Origin: an uncultured Saprospiraceae bacterium
Lineage (GTDB): Bacteria > Bacteroidota > Bacteroidia > Chitinophagales > Saprospiraceae
Reading direction: 5' to 3'
Assembly (NCBI GenBank): GCA_937941765.1
Contig: CALDGQ010000004.1
Coordinates: 1 to 58,756, forward strand
Length of the DNA stretch: 58,756 bases
Shown here in pieces: positions 17,136 to 25,624 of the stretch. Numbering within the stretch: the stretch's first letter is position 1; each line of letters begins with the position of its first letter. A program made the translations under genes and the position numbers. A model generated the notes under the pieces. That model had not been told where the DNA came from, did no database searches, and saw only the letters and a program-made list of their open reading frames with translations.

Positions 17136-19262
17136 TTATGCTTCTTGTAAGGTATTTTGATATTCATTCATCAAAGTCTGCTGCAAATCATGTGGAACAG
17201 CGCTGTATTCTGCAAAATCCTGACTGAATTTTGCACGACCTTGTGTGATAGACCTCAAAGTGGAAGAATATTGATACAACTCCGCAAGTGGTACTTTGGC
17301 TTTGATTTTTTGATAATGCCCATCCGTATCCATTCCTTGAATAATGGCGCGACGAGTTTGTAAATCACTCATCACATCACCCATCACCTCTCCAGAACAT
17401 AAAATTTCCACATCATAAATTGGTTCCAATAATTGTGGTGCCGCTTGATTGAACGCAGATTTGAATACATGAGTGGAAGCCAACATAAATGCCATATCAT
17501 TAGAATCGACTGGATGCATTTTTCCATCGTAAACACAAACTCGGATATCCTGACAATGTGATCCCGTCAACGGACCTTCTTCCATTTTTGTCATGATTCC
17601 TTTCTTGATGGCGTTGGAAAACTTCGCATCAATCGAACCTCCGATAATACACCAGAGAAAAACTAATTTTCCACCCCAAGGTAATTCTTCCACTTCCTCA
17701 TTACGAGGTTTCAATCCTTCCGGTGGTGGCATACCTTCATACCATGGTTCAATGGTCATATGTACTTCACCAAATTGTCCAGAACCACCTGATTGTTTTT
17801 TATGACGATAGTGATCTTTTGCATGCTTAGTAATTGTTTCTCTATAGGATATTTTAGGTTTGATAAATTCCATTGAAACATTATTCACCTTCTCAACACG
17901 GTACTTGATAATGTCCAATTGCAATTGTCCTTGACCATGTAGAATTGTTTGTTTTAATGTAGAATTTTGTTCTACTTTAAAAGTTGGATCCTCCGCTTGA
18001 ATTTGATTCAATGCTTTGATTAGCTTTTCCATTTCTGCTTTGCTCGGTGGACTTACTGCAGTTCGGATACGAGGATTAGGAAAAGAAATTGGTTTTATTT
18101 TTCGACTGACTCCTTTCGCATTCAAAGTTTCATTGAAGTTGGTGTTTTTTAATTTCACGGTAACTCCAATATCTCCAGCTTTTAATTCATCAACCGCAGA
18201 TCTTGTTTTTCCATTGGCTACAAATATTTGGTTGAATCGTTCTGATCCTTGATTAGTTGCATTGATCAAATCATCTCCAGCTTTCAAGGAACCAGCATAT
18301 ACTTTAAAATAAGTTACTTTTCCAACTTGTGGTTCCGTCAATGTTTTGAAAATAAATATACTCGTACTATCATTTGAATCGCAAGCTAAAGTTCCACCAT
18401 CTTCTAGTTCGACCGCAGCACGTTCATCTGGTGAAGGTCCAATATCATTCAGGAATCCCATGATGCGTCCACTTCCCATATTACGCTCGGCACTACAACA
18501 AAAGACTGGTAAAATATCTTGATTGGCTAAAGCTATTTTTAATCCTTTGGTTAATTCTTCTTCGGTTAGGGTACCTGCTTCAAAATATTTTTCCATTAAA
18601 CCTTCATCATTTTCTGCAGCAGCTTCGACTAACACATTATGCATCGCTTTTGCACGCTCCATTTCTGATTCGGGTATCGGTTGTTTTTCTGGCTTCCCAC
18701 CTCCATCAGGGAAATGATAAACTGTCATTCGCAACGCATCTACAATGGTATTAAAACCGATGCCTTGGTTAAGTGGGTATTGTACTGGAATTACTTTACT
18801 ACCAAATCGATTAACCGCTTGTTCCAGTGTACTATCGTAATCTGATTTTTCATTATCGCAATGATTGACAACAAAAATATTAGGTGTTTTAAATTTATCC
18901 ACATATTCCCAAATCAATTCTGTCCCTACTTCTACACCATCTTTCGAATTGAGTAACATGACACTTGTATCCGCAACTTTGATGGAAGAAATAATTTCTC
19001 CAACAAAATCATCGTAGCCTGGTGTGTCAATAATATTGATTTTTGAATCTTTCCATTTGACATTCAGTAAGGTGCTGAAAATTGAATTACCTCGCTCTTG
19101 TTCAATATTGGTGTAATCCGAGGTAGTAGATTTGTCTGAGATATTGCCGCGGCGACTTGTGCCTTTTCCTTCAAAAAGCATCGTTTCTGCAAGTGTAGTC
19201 TTACCGCAGCCGGGATGCCCCAACAATATGATGTTTCTAATATTTTTGGTGTCAAAGCTCAT
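17136..19262 (-). CDS. Elongation factor G paralog, EF-G2 type
   Basis: 708 residues, all five EF-G domains. P-loop at 15-22 is GHPGCGKT (canonical EF-G: AHIDAGKT); G3 at 79-83 is DTPGY, where the GTPase-activating His of DTPGH is replaced by Tyr83; switch I RGITI reads RGNSI (57-61); G4 is NHCD for NKMD. C-terminal domains are well conserved (HGQGQLQLDIIKYRVEK, SGGSGQFGEVHM, ASTHVFKSAFNQAAPQLLEP, VPLAELYQYSSTLRSITQGR). This arrangement, including AAAENDEGLMEKYFE, resembles the EF-G2 of Bacteroides (BT2167), reported to support translation without GTP hydrolysis under nutrient limitation. It is not in a str operon and so is not the main fusA. A TTTG-N19-TAATTTAA promoter lies upstream. Confidence 0.93.
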   Translation of the reverse strand: MSFDTKNIRNIILLGHPGCGKTTLAETMLFEGKGTSRRGNISDKSTTSDYTNIEQERGNSIFSTLLNVKWKDSKINIIDTPGYDDFVGEIISSIKVADTSVMLLNSKDGVEVGTELIWEYVDKFKTPNIFVVNHCDNEKSDYDSTLEQAVNRFGSKVIPVQYPLNQGIGFNTIVDALRMTVYHFPDGGGKPEKQPIPESEMERAKAMHNVLVEAAAENDEGLMEKYFEAGTLTEEELTKGLKIALANQDILPVFCCSAERNMGSGRIMGFLNDIGPSPDERAAVELEDGGTLACDSNDSTSIFIFKTLTEPQVGKVTYFKVYAGSLKAGDDLINATNQGSERFNQIFVANGKTRSAVDELKAGDIGVTVKLKNTNFNETLNAKGVSRKIKPISFPNPRIRTAVSPPSKAEMEKLIKALNQIQAEDPTFKVEQNSTLKQTILHGQGQLQLDIIKYRVEKVNNVSMEFIKPKISYRETITKHAKDHYRHKKQSGGSGQFGEVHMTIEPWYEGMPPPEGLKPRNEEVEELPWGGKLVFLWCIIGGSIDAKFSNAIKKGIMTKMEEGPLTGSHCQDIRVCVYDGKMHPVDSNDMAFMLASTHVFKSAFNQAAPQLLEPIYDVEILCSGEVMGDVMSDLQTRRAIIQGMDTDGHYQKIKAKVPLAELYQYSSTLRSITQGRAKFSQDFAEYSAVPHDLQQTLMNEYQNTLQEA

Positions 19263-19320
19263 ATTTGGTTAATTTTAGAGGTTTAAAAATTAAATTCTAA
19301 ATAAGTTTGATTAATTGATA

Positions 19321-19351
19321 TTAAATTAGGAAAATAATGTGATATGGCAAA
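19321..19351 (-). promoter_or_regulatory. Candidate promoter for the EF-G2 gene
   Basis: On the minus strand TTTG (19348-19351), 19 bases, then TAATTTAA (19321-19328): good -33 and spacing, and a -7 that misses the last two consensus bases. The leader before the ATG at 19262 is about 50 bases. Confidence 0.45.
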
Positions 19352-19434
19352 GTGAATTGGGTGAATAGATTTATTTTTGGATAAATATTCTTGAATGATT
19401 TTTACAATTGATATTGATATGATTGGCGTAAACA

Positions 19435-19607
19435 GACTCCAACGGAGTCAAATCAATAACATTGGGTACCGCCCAATGTTATTGATAATTCTAGAATAGC
19501 TCCAACGGAGCGACAGCATTTTAATTCTTGCGCTCCGTTGGAGCTGGACGAGTATTCGTAACACAAGGGGCGATGCCCCTTGTTGTTGTTGTTTACCCCG
19601 TTGGGGT
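19435..19607. repeat. Cluster of five REP-like hairpins
   Basis: Within 173 bases: GACTCC-AAC-GGAGTC (19435-19449); a 15-base stem ATCAATAACATTGGG / CCCAATGTTATTGAT (19452-19486); GCTCCAACGGAGCG and its exact complement CGCTCCGTTGGAGC (19499-19512, 19531-19544); ACAAGGGGC-GAT-GCCCCTTGT (19563-19583); ACCCC-GTT-GGGGT (19595-19607). The TCCAACGGAG and CCCCGTTGGGG words are, from memory, scattered through many Bacteroidota genomes as REP-like elements, sometimes linked to Y1 (RAYT) transposases. None is encoded here. The rest of 19263-19745 is AT-rich and empty apart from the EF-G2 promoter. Confidence 0.8.
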
Positions 19608-19745
19608 TGAATGTGAATTGAGTTAATTAATATTTGACTGACGTAGATATGTTGTTTATGTTTCTGATTTTAGTGTCGGCAAAATAGTGAAGTTGATTAG
19701 TGGTTTGTTTGAAAAGTATCTGAAGCGAAACCGCTTCAAACAACC

Positions 19746-20777
19746 TCAAACCAAAGGCAAACTCTTAGGCACCATCCCATTCTTAGCAGCTTCCAAAAAC
19801 TGAACACTCGTTTCCTCAATCGTATGATTAATAGGTGTGTACTTAAAATCTAAAGCATCCAACGACTTTCGATTGTCATATATATAGGTCTGAGATGAAT
19901 TCCTTGCCGTTTCTTTGGTGATCAATGGAGAACTTCCAGTAAGCATTGCACGAAATTTTTCAACACGCCAAGCACTTTCACCAATTAAGGTACTTACTTT
20001 TATTTTGGGCTTTGATTTTCCAAGATGTTGAGCTAGCATATTGAAGAAGTTTTGAAATGTAAGATTGTCACCATTCAATAAAAAACGTTCTCCTTTGATA
20101 TCAGAATCCATTAACTGAATCATGTATTTAGCTACATCTCTTACATCTACAAAACCACTTGCACCTTTTGGATAAAACAATAGACCATTATAAACCTGTC
20201 TCCAAAATCTAGCGGTCCCTTTTTTCCAAAAACCACTTCCTATAATTACAGATGGGTTGACAATCGCAATATTCAATCCTTCTGCTTCACCACGCCAAAC
20301 TTCTTGTTCCGCTTGATATTTTGAGATAGCATAGTTGCTGTTGAACTTACTGGTTTGCCATTTTGTTTTTTCGGAAACATCTGCTTTTCCTTCAGCACGA
20401 CCGATAGCTGCAATGGAACTTACATGTGCAAATTTGCGAATGTTCTTTGTAAGTGCAATGTTGACTATATTGGCAGTACCAGTTACATTGATGTCCATCA
20501 TGTTTTTTATTTCACGGGGATCAAATGAAACAACGGCGGCACAATGATAAATTTCATCTACACCTTCAAGCGCATCTTCCAACAATGGAATGTCTAAAAC
20601 ATCACCTTCCACCCAGTCTATTTGTTTATGGACATCTTGCAATAGATCCATTGAGCTGGTAGCTCTTTTCAGCGCTCGAATCGTTCCTTCGTTCTTTTTT
20701 AGTAGATATCTGATCAGGTAGGAACCCAAGAATCCAGTGCCTCCAGTTACGAAAATAGTTTTGGTGGAATTACTCAT
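19746..20777 (-). CDS. NAD(P)-dependent epimerase/dehydratase (extended SDR)
   Basis: 343 residues. Dinucleotide loop FVTGGTGFLGSYLIRYLLK at the N-terminus, EGDVLDIPLLEDALEGVDEIYHCAA, the SSIAAIG strand, and the catalytic YAISK (Tyr-x-x-x-Lys) followed by NIAIVNPSVIIGSG. It resembles the dihydroflavonol-reductase-like group often found in Bacteroidota; substrate unknown. Its start immediately follows the anmK stop (20777/20778), so the three genes cytochrome c, anmK and SDR read as one operon on the minus strand. A role linked to sugar or polyketide metabolism cannot be decided. Confidence 0.9.
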   Translation of the reverse strand: MSNSTKTIFVTGGTGFLGSYLIRYLLKKNEGTIRALKRATSSMDLLQDVHKQIDWVEGDVLDIPLLEDALEGVDEIYHCAAVVSFDPREIKNMMDINVTGTANIVNIALTKNIRKFAHVSSIAAIGRAEGKADVSEKTKWQTSKFNSNYAISKYQAEQEVWRGEAEGLNIAIVNPSVIIGSGFWKKGTARFWRQVYNGLLFYPKGASGFVDVRDVAKYMIQLMDSDIKGERFLLNGDNLTFQNFFNMLAQHLGKSKPKIKVSTLIGESAWRVEKFRAMLTGSSPLITKETARNSSQTYIYDNRKSLDALDFKYTPINHTIEETSVQFLEAAKNGMVPKSLPLV

Positions 20778-21896
20778 TTATTGATGTTTGGAATGTCCTT
20801 TATAGATAGTGCCGCCAACATTGGCAGCGGATGCTCCGGTGAAATTGGGTATGCAGTTGGGAACTTCTAACAATCTCATTACACCCATCAATCCCATTAA
20901 TAAAGCTTCTTTGTATTTAATGATATTTTCTTCTGGCAATACGACTTCACAAAGATCTTGGCAATGAAATTTAATTCGATCAACCAAAAAATCATTGAAA
21001 GCACCTCCACCTGTAATCATCATTTTAGGTGTCTTGAAATAATCTTCTTCTTGAGTAGCTTTCACGGCATTGTAAATTTGGAATGCGATATGTTCAACAG
21101 CAGTCGCTAGTAAATCTTCCGGTTCTAAATAGGATTCTACGAAAGGTTTTGTTAAATTATTAGCAACCCATTGGTTGTCTAGAGACTTGGGCGCACTTTG
21201 TTTGAAAAATGGCAGTAGGTTGATTTGATTTAGTATTTGTTTGATAGGCCGCCCACTTCGTGCGAATTGTCCTCTGTTGTCATATGGTTTACCTAATTTC
21301 TCTGATACTGCATTTAGTACTTGATTGCAGACGCTTATGTCAAATGAAAAATGATCTTTGCTATATTGTTTTGTCAAATTGCAAATGCCACCAAGATTCA
21401 ACAATAATTCATAGGACGAAAACAAATGTTTATCTGCAATTCCAACAACAGGTGCACCTTGTCCACCCAATGCGATATCCACAGAACGAAAATCACAAAT
21501 AGTGTCCAATCCTGTTATGGCAGCAATAGCAGCTCCATTCCCAATTTGTGTAGTGAAACCATCTTGTGGATAATGAAAAATCGTATGTCCATGTGATGCA
21601 ATGAAGTCAAATAGCTCTCCACTTTCTGTAACATATTCGTTTACTAATTCGCCCATGTATTTTCCAAACTGTCCATCTGCTTTTGCCAAATCAAGCGCAG
21701 AACCATCCGGTAATTCTTTCAAACGATCTTGCCAGTCTTCGGAATAAGGAATCGTGGTACCGTTTACAATTTCCCAATCATTGATTGCAAATTTTCCATC
21801 TGCAGCAACCTGAAACATACAATGTGCAATGTCCAATCCATCTAAGGAACTTCCAGACATCAAACCCAAAACGTGGTATATTTTATATTGACTCAT
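20778..21896 (-). CDS. anmK: Anhydro-N-acetylmuramic acid kinase
   Basis: 372 residues. Phosphorylates 1,6-anhydroMurNAc from peptidoglycan turnover to MurNAc-6-phosphate, cytoplasmic cell-wall recycling. ASKHA fold: GLMSGSSLDGLDIAHC (ATP phosphate 1; the usual Thr of GTS is Ser), FIASHGHTIFHYPQDG, TQIGNGAAIAAITGL, VCDFR-like segment reading TICDFRSVDIALGGQGAPVV, LLNLGGICNLT, FDISVCNQVLNA, and MMITGGGAFNDFLV. Overlaps the upstream cytochrome c gene by 4 bases (ATGA), so the two are translationally coupled. Confidence 0.95.
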   Translation of the reverse strand: MSQYKIYHVLGLMSGSSLDGLDIAHCMFQVAADGKFAINDWEIVNGTTIPYSEDWQDRLKELPDGSALDLAKADGQFGKYMGELVNEYVTESGELFDFIASHGHTIFHYPQDGFTTQIGNGAAIAAITGLDTICDFRSVDIALGGQGAPVVGIADKHLFSSYELLLNLGGICNLTKQYSKDHFSFDISVCNQVLNAVSEKLGKPYDNRGQFARSGRPIKQILNQINLLPFFKQSAPKSLDNQWVANNLTKPFVESYLEPEDLLATAVEHIAFQIYNAVKATQEEDYFKTPKMMITGGGAFNDFLVDRIKFHCQDLCEVVLPEENIIKYKEALLMGLMGVMRLLEVPNCIPNFTGASAANVGGTIYKGHSKHQ

Positions 21897-22213
21897 TTTA
21901 GTGTAAAGGTGTATTCAGCAACGGCTTTAATTTCTTTTTCGCTCAACATGCTCTTAAACGGTGTCATCGTTTTACGTCCATTTTTAATCAACAATATACG
22001 TTCATCTAATTCCAAAGTTGATTCTGTGATATCTAAGGCTCCATTTGTTTTTGCTTTTCCATCTAGTCCATGACATGCTAAGCAATTTCTCTTATATACT
22101 TTTTCTCCCAAAATATTTCTAGGCTTATCACTTTTGCTTTTCTGTTCATCACTTCCACAAGCATAACAAATAAAACCCAACAATAGCACGGAAAAGATCG
22201 CTTTAAATTTCAT
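21893..22213 (-). CDS. c-type cytochrome lipoprotein
   Basis: 106 residues. Lipoprotein signal MKFKAIFSVLLLGFICYAC (lipobox YAC, Cys 19), then a single haem-binding motif CLACH and a distal Met in KTMTPFKSMLSEKEIKAVAEY, the class I cytochrome c pattern. Membrane-tethered electron carrier in the periplasm. It is the first gene of an operon with anmK and an SDR, but no functional link between them is evident. Confidence 0.9.
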   Translation of the reverse strand: MKFKAIFSVLLLGFICYACGSDEQKSKSDKPRNILGEKVYKRNCLACHGLDGKAKTNGALDITESTLELDERILLIKNGRKTMTPFKSMLSEKEIKAVAEYTFTLK

Positions 22214-22335
22214 GATTACTTCTTGATTTAGAACACCATTTGTGTTTACTCCTGCAAATTAAACAAAAGTTTGAAAGGGATGTTTGAGCCATTCATCTTT
22301 ATTTTTAAAGAACTGGTCGAAAGGTTTAAAAAACT

Positions 22336-22367
22336 ATGGAAACTATTGAACTGAAATTTGTTTCCAT
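22336..22367. promoter_or_regulatory. Candidate TetR operator before the efflux operon
   Basis: ATGGAAAC-N16-GTTTCCAT is a perfect 8-base inverted repeat spanning 32 bases. It overlaps the -33 TTTG (22357-22360) of the predicted operon promoter and lies 41 bases before the regulator's start, the usual place for autorepression by a TetR protein. Confidence 0.55.
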
Positions 22368-22388
22368 TGTTTTTTTGCTATAAATTCG
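22357..22388 (+). promoter_or_regulatory. Promoter of the TetR-TolC-MFP-RND operon
   Basis: TTTG (22357-22360), 18 bases, then TATAAATTCG (from 22379). It is close to the phylum's -33/-7 consensus and lies within the inverted repeat at 22336-22367. Confidence 0.5.
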
Positions 22389-22407
22389 CACCAAAATTCA
22401 AACACAA

Positions 22408-23037
22408 TTGAAAGAATCCATTTTATCAAACTCAAAAGAACTATTCCTTAAATATGGTGTCAAAAGTGTCACCATGGATGATATTGCTCGTGAGCTGGGC
22501 ATGTCTAAAAAAACATTGTATCAATATGTGAAGAATAAAGAAGAATTAATCCACTTGATGATTCAGGCACATATTGAATTGGAAAAAGAAATCACTACTG
22601 ATATTCTTAAAAGTTCAAAGGATGCCATTAGTGAAATGTTTGGAATGGCCAAACATGTCTTGGAAACATTGAGCAAGTTGCCATCCACTACTATTTATGA
22701 CCTTCAAAAATATTATCCCAAATCTTGGCAATTGGTAGAAGCATTTCATAAGCATTTTATCTACAAATCTATCAAGAAGAATTTGGAAAGAGGTGTCAAA
22801 GAAAAATTGTATCGTACTGAAATTGATTGTGATATCATTGCCAAACTTTATGTTGGTAAATCGACGATTGTAGCGGATGAATCTGTTTTCCCTTCTAAAG
22901 AATACAACAAGGAAGAATTGTTTAAAGCTTATTTTTTATATCATATCCACGGTATCGCAACTGAAAAGGGAGTCAAAAAAATGACAAAACATTTAGAACA
23001 AGTTGCTAAGAAAAAATTATCAAAAACTCAGAAATAA
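22408..23037 (+). CDS. TetR/AcrR-family transcriptional regulator
   Basis: 209 residues, TTG start (no ATG fits; the helix begins KESILSNSKELFLKYGV). The HTH is standard: GVKSVTMDDIARELGMSKKTLYQYVKNKEELI at about 17-50. The C-terminal ligand domain ends in a basic tail (MTKHLEQVAKKKLSKTQK). It is first in an operon with tolC, adaptor and RND genes and most likely represses them, released by a pump substrate. The inverted repeat at 22336 is the probable binding site. Confidence 0.93.
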   Translation: MKESILSNSKELFLKYGVKSVTMDDIARELGMSKKTLYQYVKNKEELIHLMIQAHIELEKEITTDILKSSKDAISEMFGMAKHVLETLSKLPSTTIYDLQKYYPKSWQLVEAFHKHFIYKSIKKNLERGVKEKLYRTEIDCDIIAKLYVGKSTIVADESVFPSKEYNKEELFKAYFLYHIHGIATEKGVKKMTKHLEQVAKKKLSKTQK

Positions 23038-23041
23038 GATA

Positions 23042-24418
23042 ATGAGAAAATTTATACTATTTATAACACTAATTTGCACTCAAGGGTCTACCTTGTTTTC
23101 TCAACAAGTTTTTTCGTTGGAAAAAGCTGTTGAATATGCAGTCCGACATTCTCCAACATTAGAAATGAATGAATTGGATAAAGTGGATGCTGAAGCACAA
23201 ATCAAGGAACGTTTAGCAATCGGGATGCCGAAGCTAAATGGAAAATTAGGATATACCTATAACATTGATATTCCGAGTCAGCCGGTTCCTGATTTTATTA
23301 CGCCTGCTTTATACGGTGTACTCTTTCAGGAAGGATTGGTAGAGCCATTTGATTTAGGTGAACCCGAAACTTTTCCATTGGGATTTGGATTGAAACACAC
23401 AGTAGAGGCTGGATTGAATCTGCAAACATTGTTGTTTGATGGCTCATTTTTATATAGTATGAAAGCTGCACGAGAATATCGAAACTACGTCGACAAACAA
23501 GGACAACAAACAAAATACGAAATTAAAAGTAATGTTGTAAAGGCATACCTTCCAGTATTGGTTGCTGAGAAGAATAAAGAAATTTTAGACAAAAATATTT
23601 TGAATCTGGAAAATTCATTGAGAGAAACCAAGATCATTTATGAGAATGGATTTGCTGAAAAATTGGATGTTGATAGATTAGAATTGTCACTAGAAAACTT
23701 AAAAACGGAAAGGAAAAAAATAGACCAAATCGTTTTAGTAACATTGAATGCATTAAAATATCAAATGGGCTATCCTGTTAATAAAGAGATCGATGTGCAA
23801 GATGATTTTGATTCATTGGTAGTTGGTTTGATTGCTGAAAAAGTGGATTTAGAAAAAGAAGAGAATTTGTCAAAGCGACCTGAAATTGCCATTATAGAAG
23901 AAGGAAATGTATTAAGTGAAATTAATGTTAAAGCAATCAAAGCAGGTTACTATCCTTCTCTTTCTGGTTTTGCTGCTCATCAACAAACACTTTATAGAGA
24001 TAAACTTTTTGATGCTCAAGAATCAGATTGGATACCAGCGACTTTCGTTGGACTAAATTTAAATGTTCCAATATTTGATGGGTTTGATAAAAAAGCAAAA
24101 TTGCAAAGAGCACTTGTAACGCAACGCAAGAATCAAATACAATTAGAAGAATTTAAGAGAGGAGTGCAATTACAAGTTGTAAACGCTAAAATTAATTTTT
24201 CTAACACACAACAAACGGCTTTGAACGCAAAAAAGACGTACGAATTATCTCAAAGAATTTATGACACTACTAAAATAAAATATAGAGAAGGAGTAGGCTC
24301 TAGTGTGGAAGTGATGCAAGCCGAGAGAGAAATGTACACCGCTCAATCCAATTATATTAATGCATTGTATTCCTTGTTGGTCGCAAAAACTGATTTGGAA
24401 ATTGCACTAGGAAATTAA
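23042..24418 (+). CDS. TolC-family outer membrane efflux protein
   Basis: 458 residues from the ATG (MRKFILFITLICTQGSTLFS, cleaved before QQVF). An upstream in-frame start at 23003 overlaps the TetR gene and is unlikely. Outer-membrane-factor repeats: EKAVEYAVRHSPTLEMNELD and a second helix pair (about 290-450) with AGYYPSLSGFAAHQ, NLNVPIFDGFDKKAKLQRA and IKYREGVGSSVEVMQAE. Second gene of the operon, four bases after tetR; channel partner of the RND pump encoded downstream. Confidence 0.93.
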   Translation: MRKFILFITLICTQGSTLFSQQVFSLEKAVEYAVRHSPTLEMNELDKVDAEAQIKERLAIGMPKLNGKLGYTYNIDIPSQPVPDFITPALYGVLFQEGLVEPFDLGEPETFPLGFGLKHTVEAGLNLQTLLFDGSFLYSMKAAREYRNYVDKQGQQTKYEIKSNVVKAYLPVLVAEKNKEILDKNILNLENSLRETKIIYENGFAEKLDVDRLELSLENLKTERKKIDQIVLVTLNALKYQMGYPVNKEIDVQDDFDSLVVGLIAEKVDLEKEENLSKRPEIAIIEEGNVLSEINVKAIKAGYYPSLSGFAAHQQTLYRDKLFDAQESDWIPATFVGLNLNVPIFDGFDKKAKLQRALVTQRKNQIQLEEFKRGVQLQVVNAKINFSNTQQTALNAKKTYELSQRIYDTTKIKYREGVGSSVEVMQAEREMYTAQSNYINALYSLLVAKTDLEIALGN

Positions 24419-24442
24419 AACAAGATTAAAACATACAATTAA

Positions 24443-25624
24443 ATGAAATACGCTATTCTAATTTTTTCGTTCGCTTTTTTGATTTTGTCTTGTGGACAAC
24501 CAACAGAAGAATATCCAGAAGATTTAGCTGGTAAAAAAGCACTTTTAACTGCTAAGAAATCTGAGTTAAGAGACTTGAAAGCAACCATCGATAAACTGAA
24601 AGATGAAATCGGTGAGTTAAGTCCTGAAGCAAAACAAAGACCTAAGCGATTGGTCACATTGCAAACGGCTGAAAAATCTGATTTTAAAAAATTCGTTGAA
24701 ATTCAAGGAACCGTCCAAGCAGATGATGTGGTTGGTGCAAGTAGTGAAGTCGGAGGACGAATTTTAAATATGAATTCTAAAGAAGGAGACTATGTCAAAA
24801 AAGGAGCTTTGATTGCAAGTGTAGACATGGAGTCAGTCAATAAGCAAGTAGCAGAATTGCAAAAGTCCTTAGAATTGGCAACCGATATTTTTGAAAGACA
24901 ATCTAGATTATGGAATCAAAAAATAGGTTCTGAAGTTCAATTTCTACAAGCGAAAAATAATAAAGAACGTTTAGAAAAAAGTATTGAATCCGTAAAATTC
25001 AATTTGACAAAAGCAAATGTGTATGCACCTATTTCTGGCTACGTAGATCAAGTGATTGCCAACAGTGGAGAAATGGCTTCTCCAGGTATGCCAATCGTAC
25101 AAATTCTAAATACCTCTAAAGTAAAAGTCGTTGCCGATGTTCCTGAAAATTATCTAAGTGCTGTCAAACGTGGTGCTATGGTTAACATCAAGTTTCCGGC
25201 ACTTGATGTTGAAAAGAATGCGCGTGTTTCTTTACTTGGTAGAACAATCAATCCTGCCAATCGTACTTTCAAAGTCGAGGTAAATATGAATAATAGTAAA
25301 GGCGCTTTGAAGCCAAACTTGTTAGCCATGATGATGATCAATGATTATGCTGAAAAGAATGTAATCACAATTCCAATTGAATTGGTACAACAAGAAGTAA
25401 CTGGAAAGGATTTTATTTTTGCAAAAAAAGATACGCCTGAAGGTCCTGCTGCTCAAAAAATATACGTTGTTACAGGTGAAAGTTATGAGGGGAATATCGT
25501 AATCAAAGAAGGATTAGTTGGTGGTGAAGAAATTATATTGGATGGCTCTAAAGGATTAACCGAAAATGAGTTGTTAGAAATTCAAGCAATAACAGCAGAT
25601 AAAACAGAAAAAAGCAATGGTTGA
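24443..25624 (+). CDS. RND-type periplasmic adaptor (membrane-fusion) lipoprotein
   Basis: 393 residues. Lipobox ILSC (Cys 17) after a hydrophobic signal (AILIFSFAFLILSC). A coiled-coil start (KSELRDLKATIDKLKDEIGE), lipoyl halves GGRILNMNSKEGDYVKKG and NVYAPISGYVDQVIANSGE, a helical hairpin between them, then barrel and membrane-proximal domains ending EEIILDGSKGLTENELLE. It links the RND pump to TolC. The reading frame overlaps the RND start by 8 bases, indicating coupled translation. Confidence 0.94.
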   Translation: MKYAILIFSFAFLILSCGQPTEEYPEDLAGKKALLTAKKSELRDLKATIDKLKDEIGELSPEAKQRPKRLVTLQTAEKSDFKKFVEIQGTVQADDVVGASSEVGGRILNMNSKEGDYVKKGALIASVDMESVNKQVAELQKSLELATDIFERQSRLWNQKIGSEVQFLQAKNNKERLEKSIESVKFNLTKANVYAPISGYVDQVIANSGEMASPGMPIVQILNTSKVKVVADVPENYLSAVKRGAMVNIKFPALDVEKNARVSLLGRTINPANRTFKVEVNMNNSKGALKPNLLAMMMINDYAEKNVITIPIELVQQEVTGKDFIFAKKDTPEGPAAQKIYVVTGESYEGNIVIKEGLVGGEEIILDGSKGLTENELLEIQAITADKTEKSNG

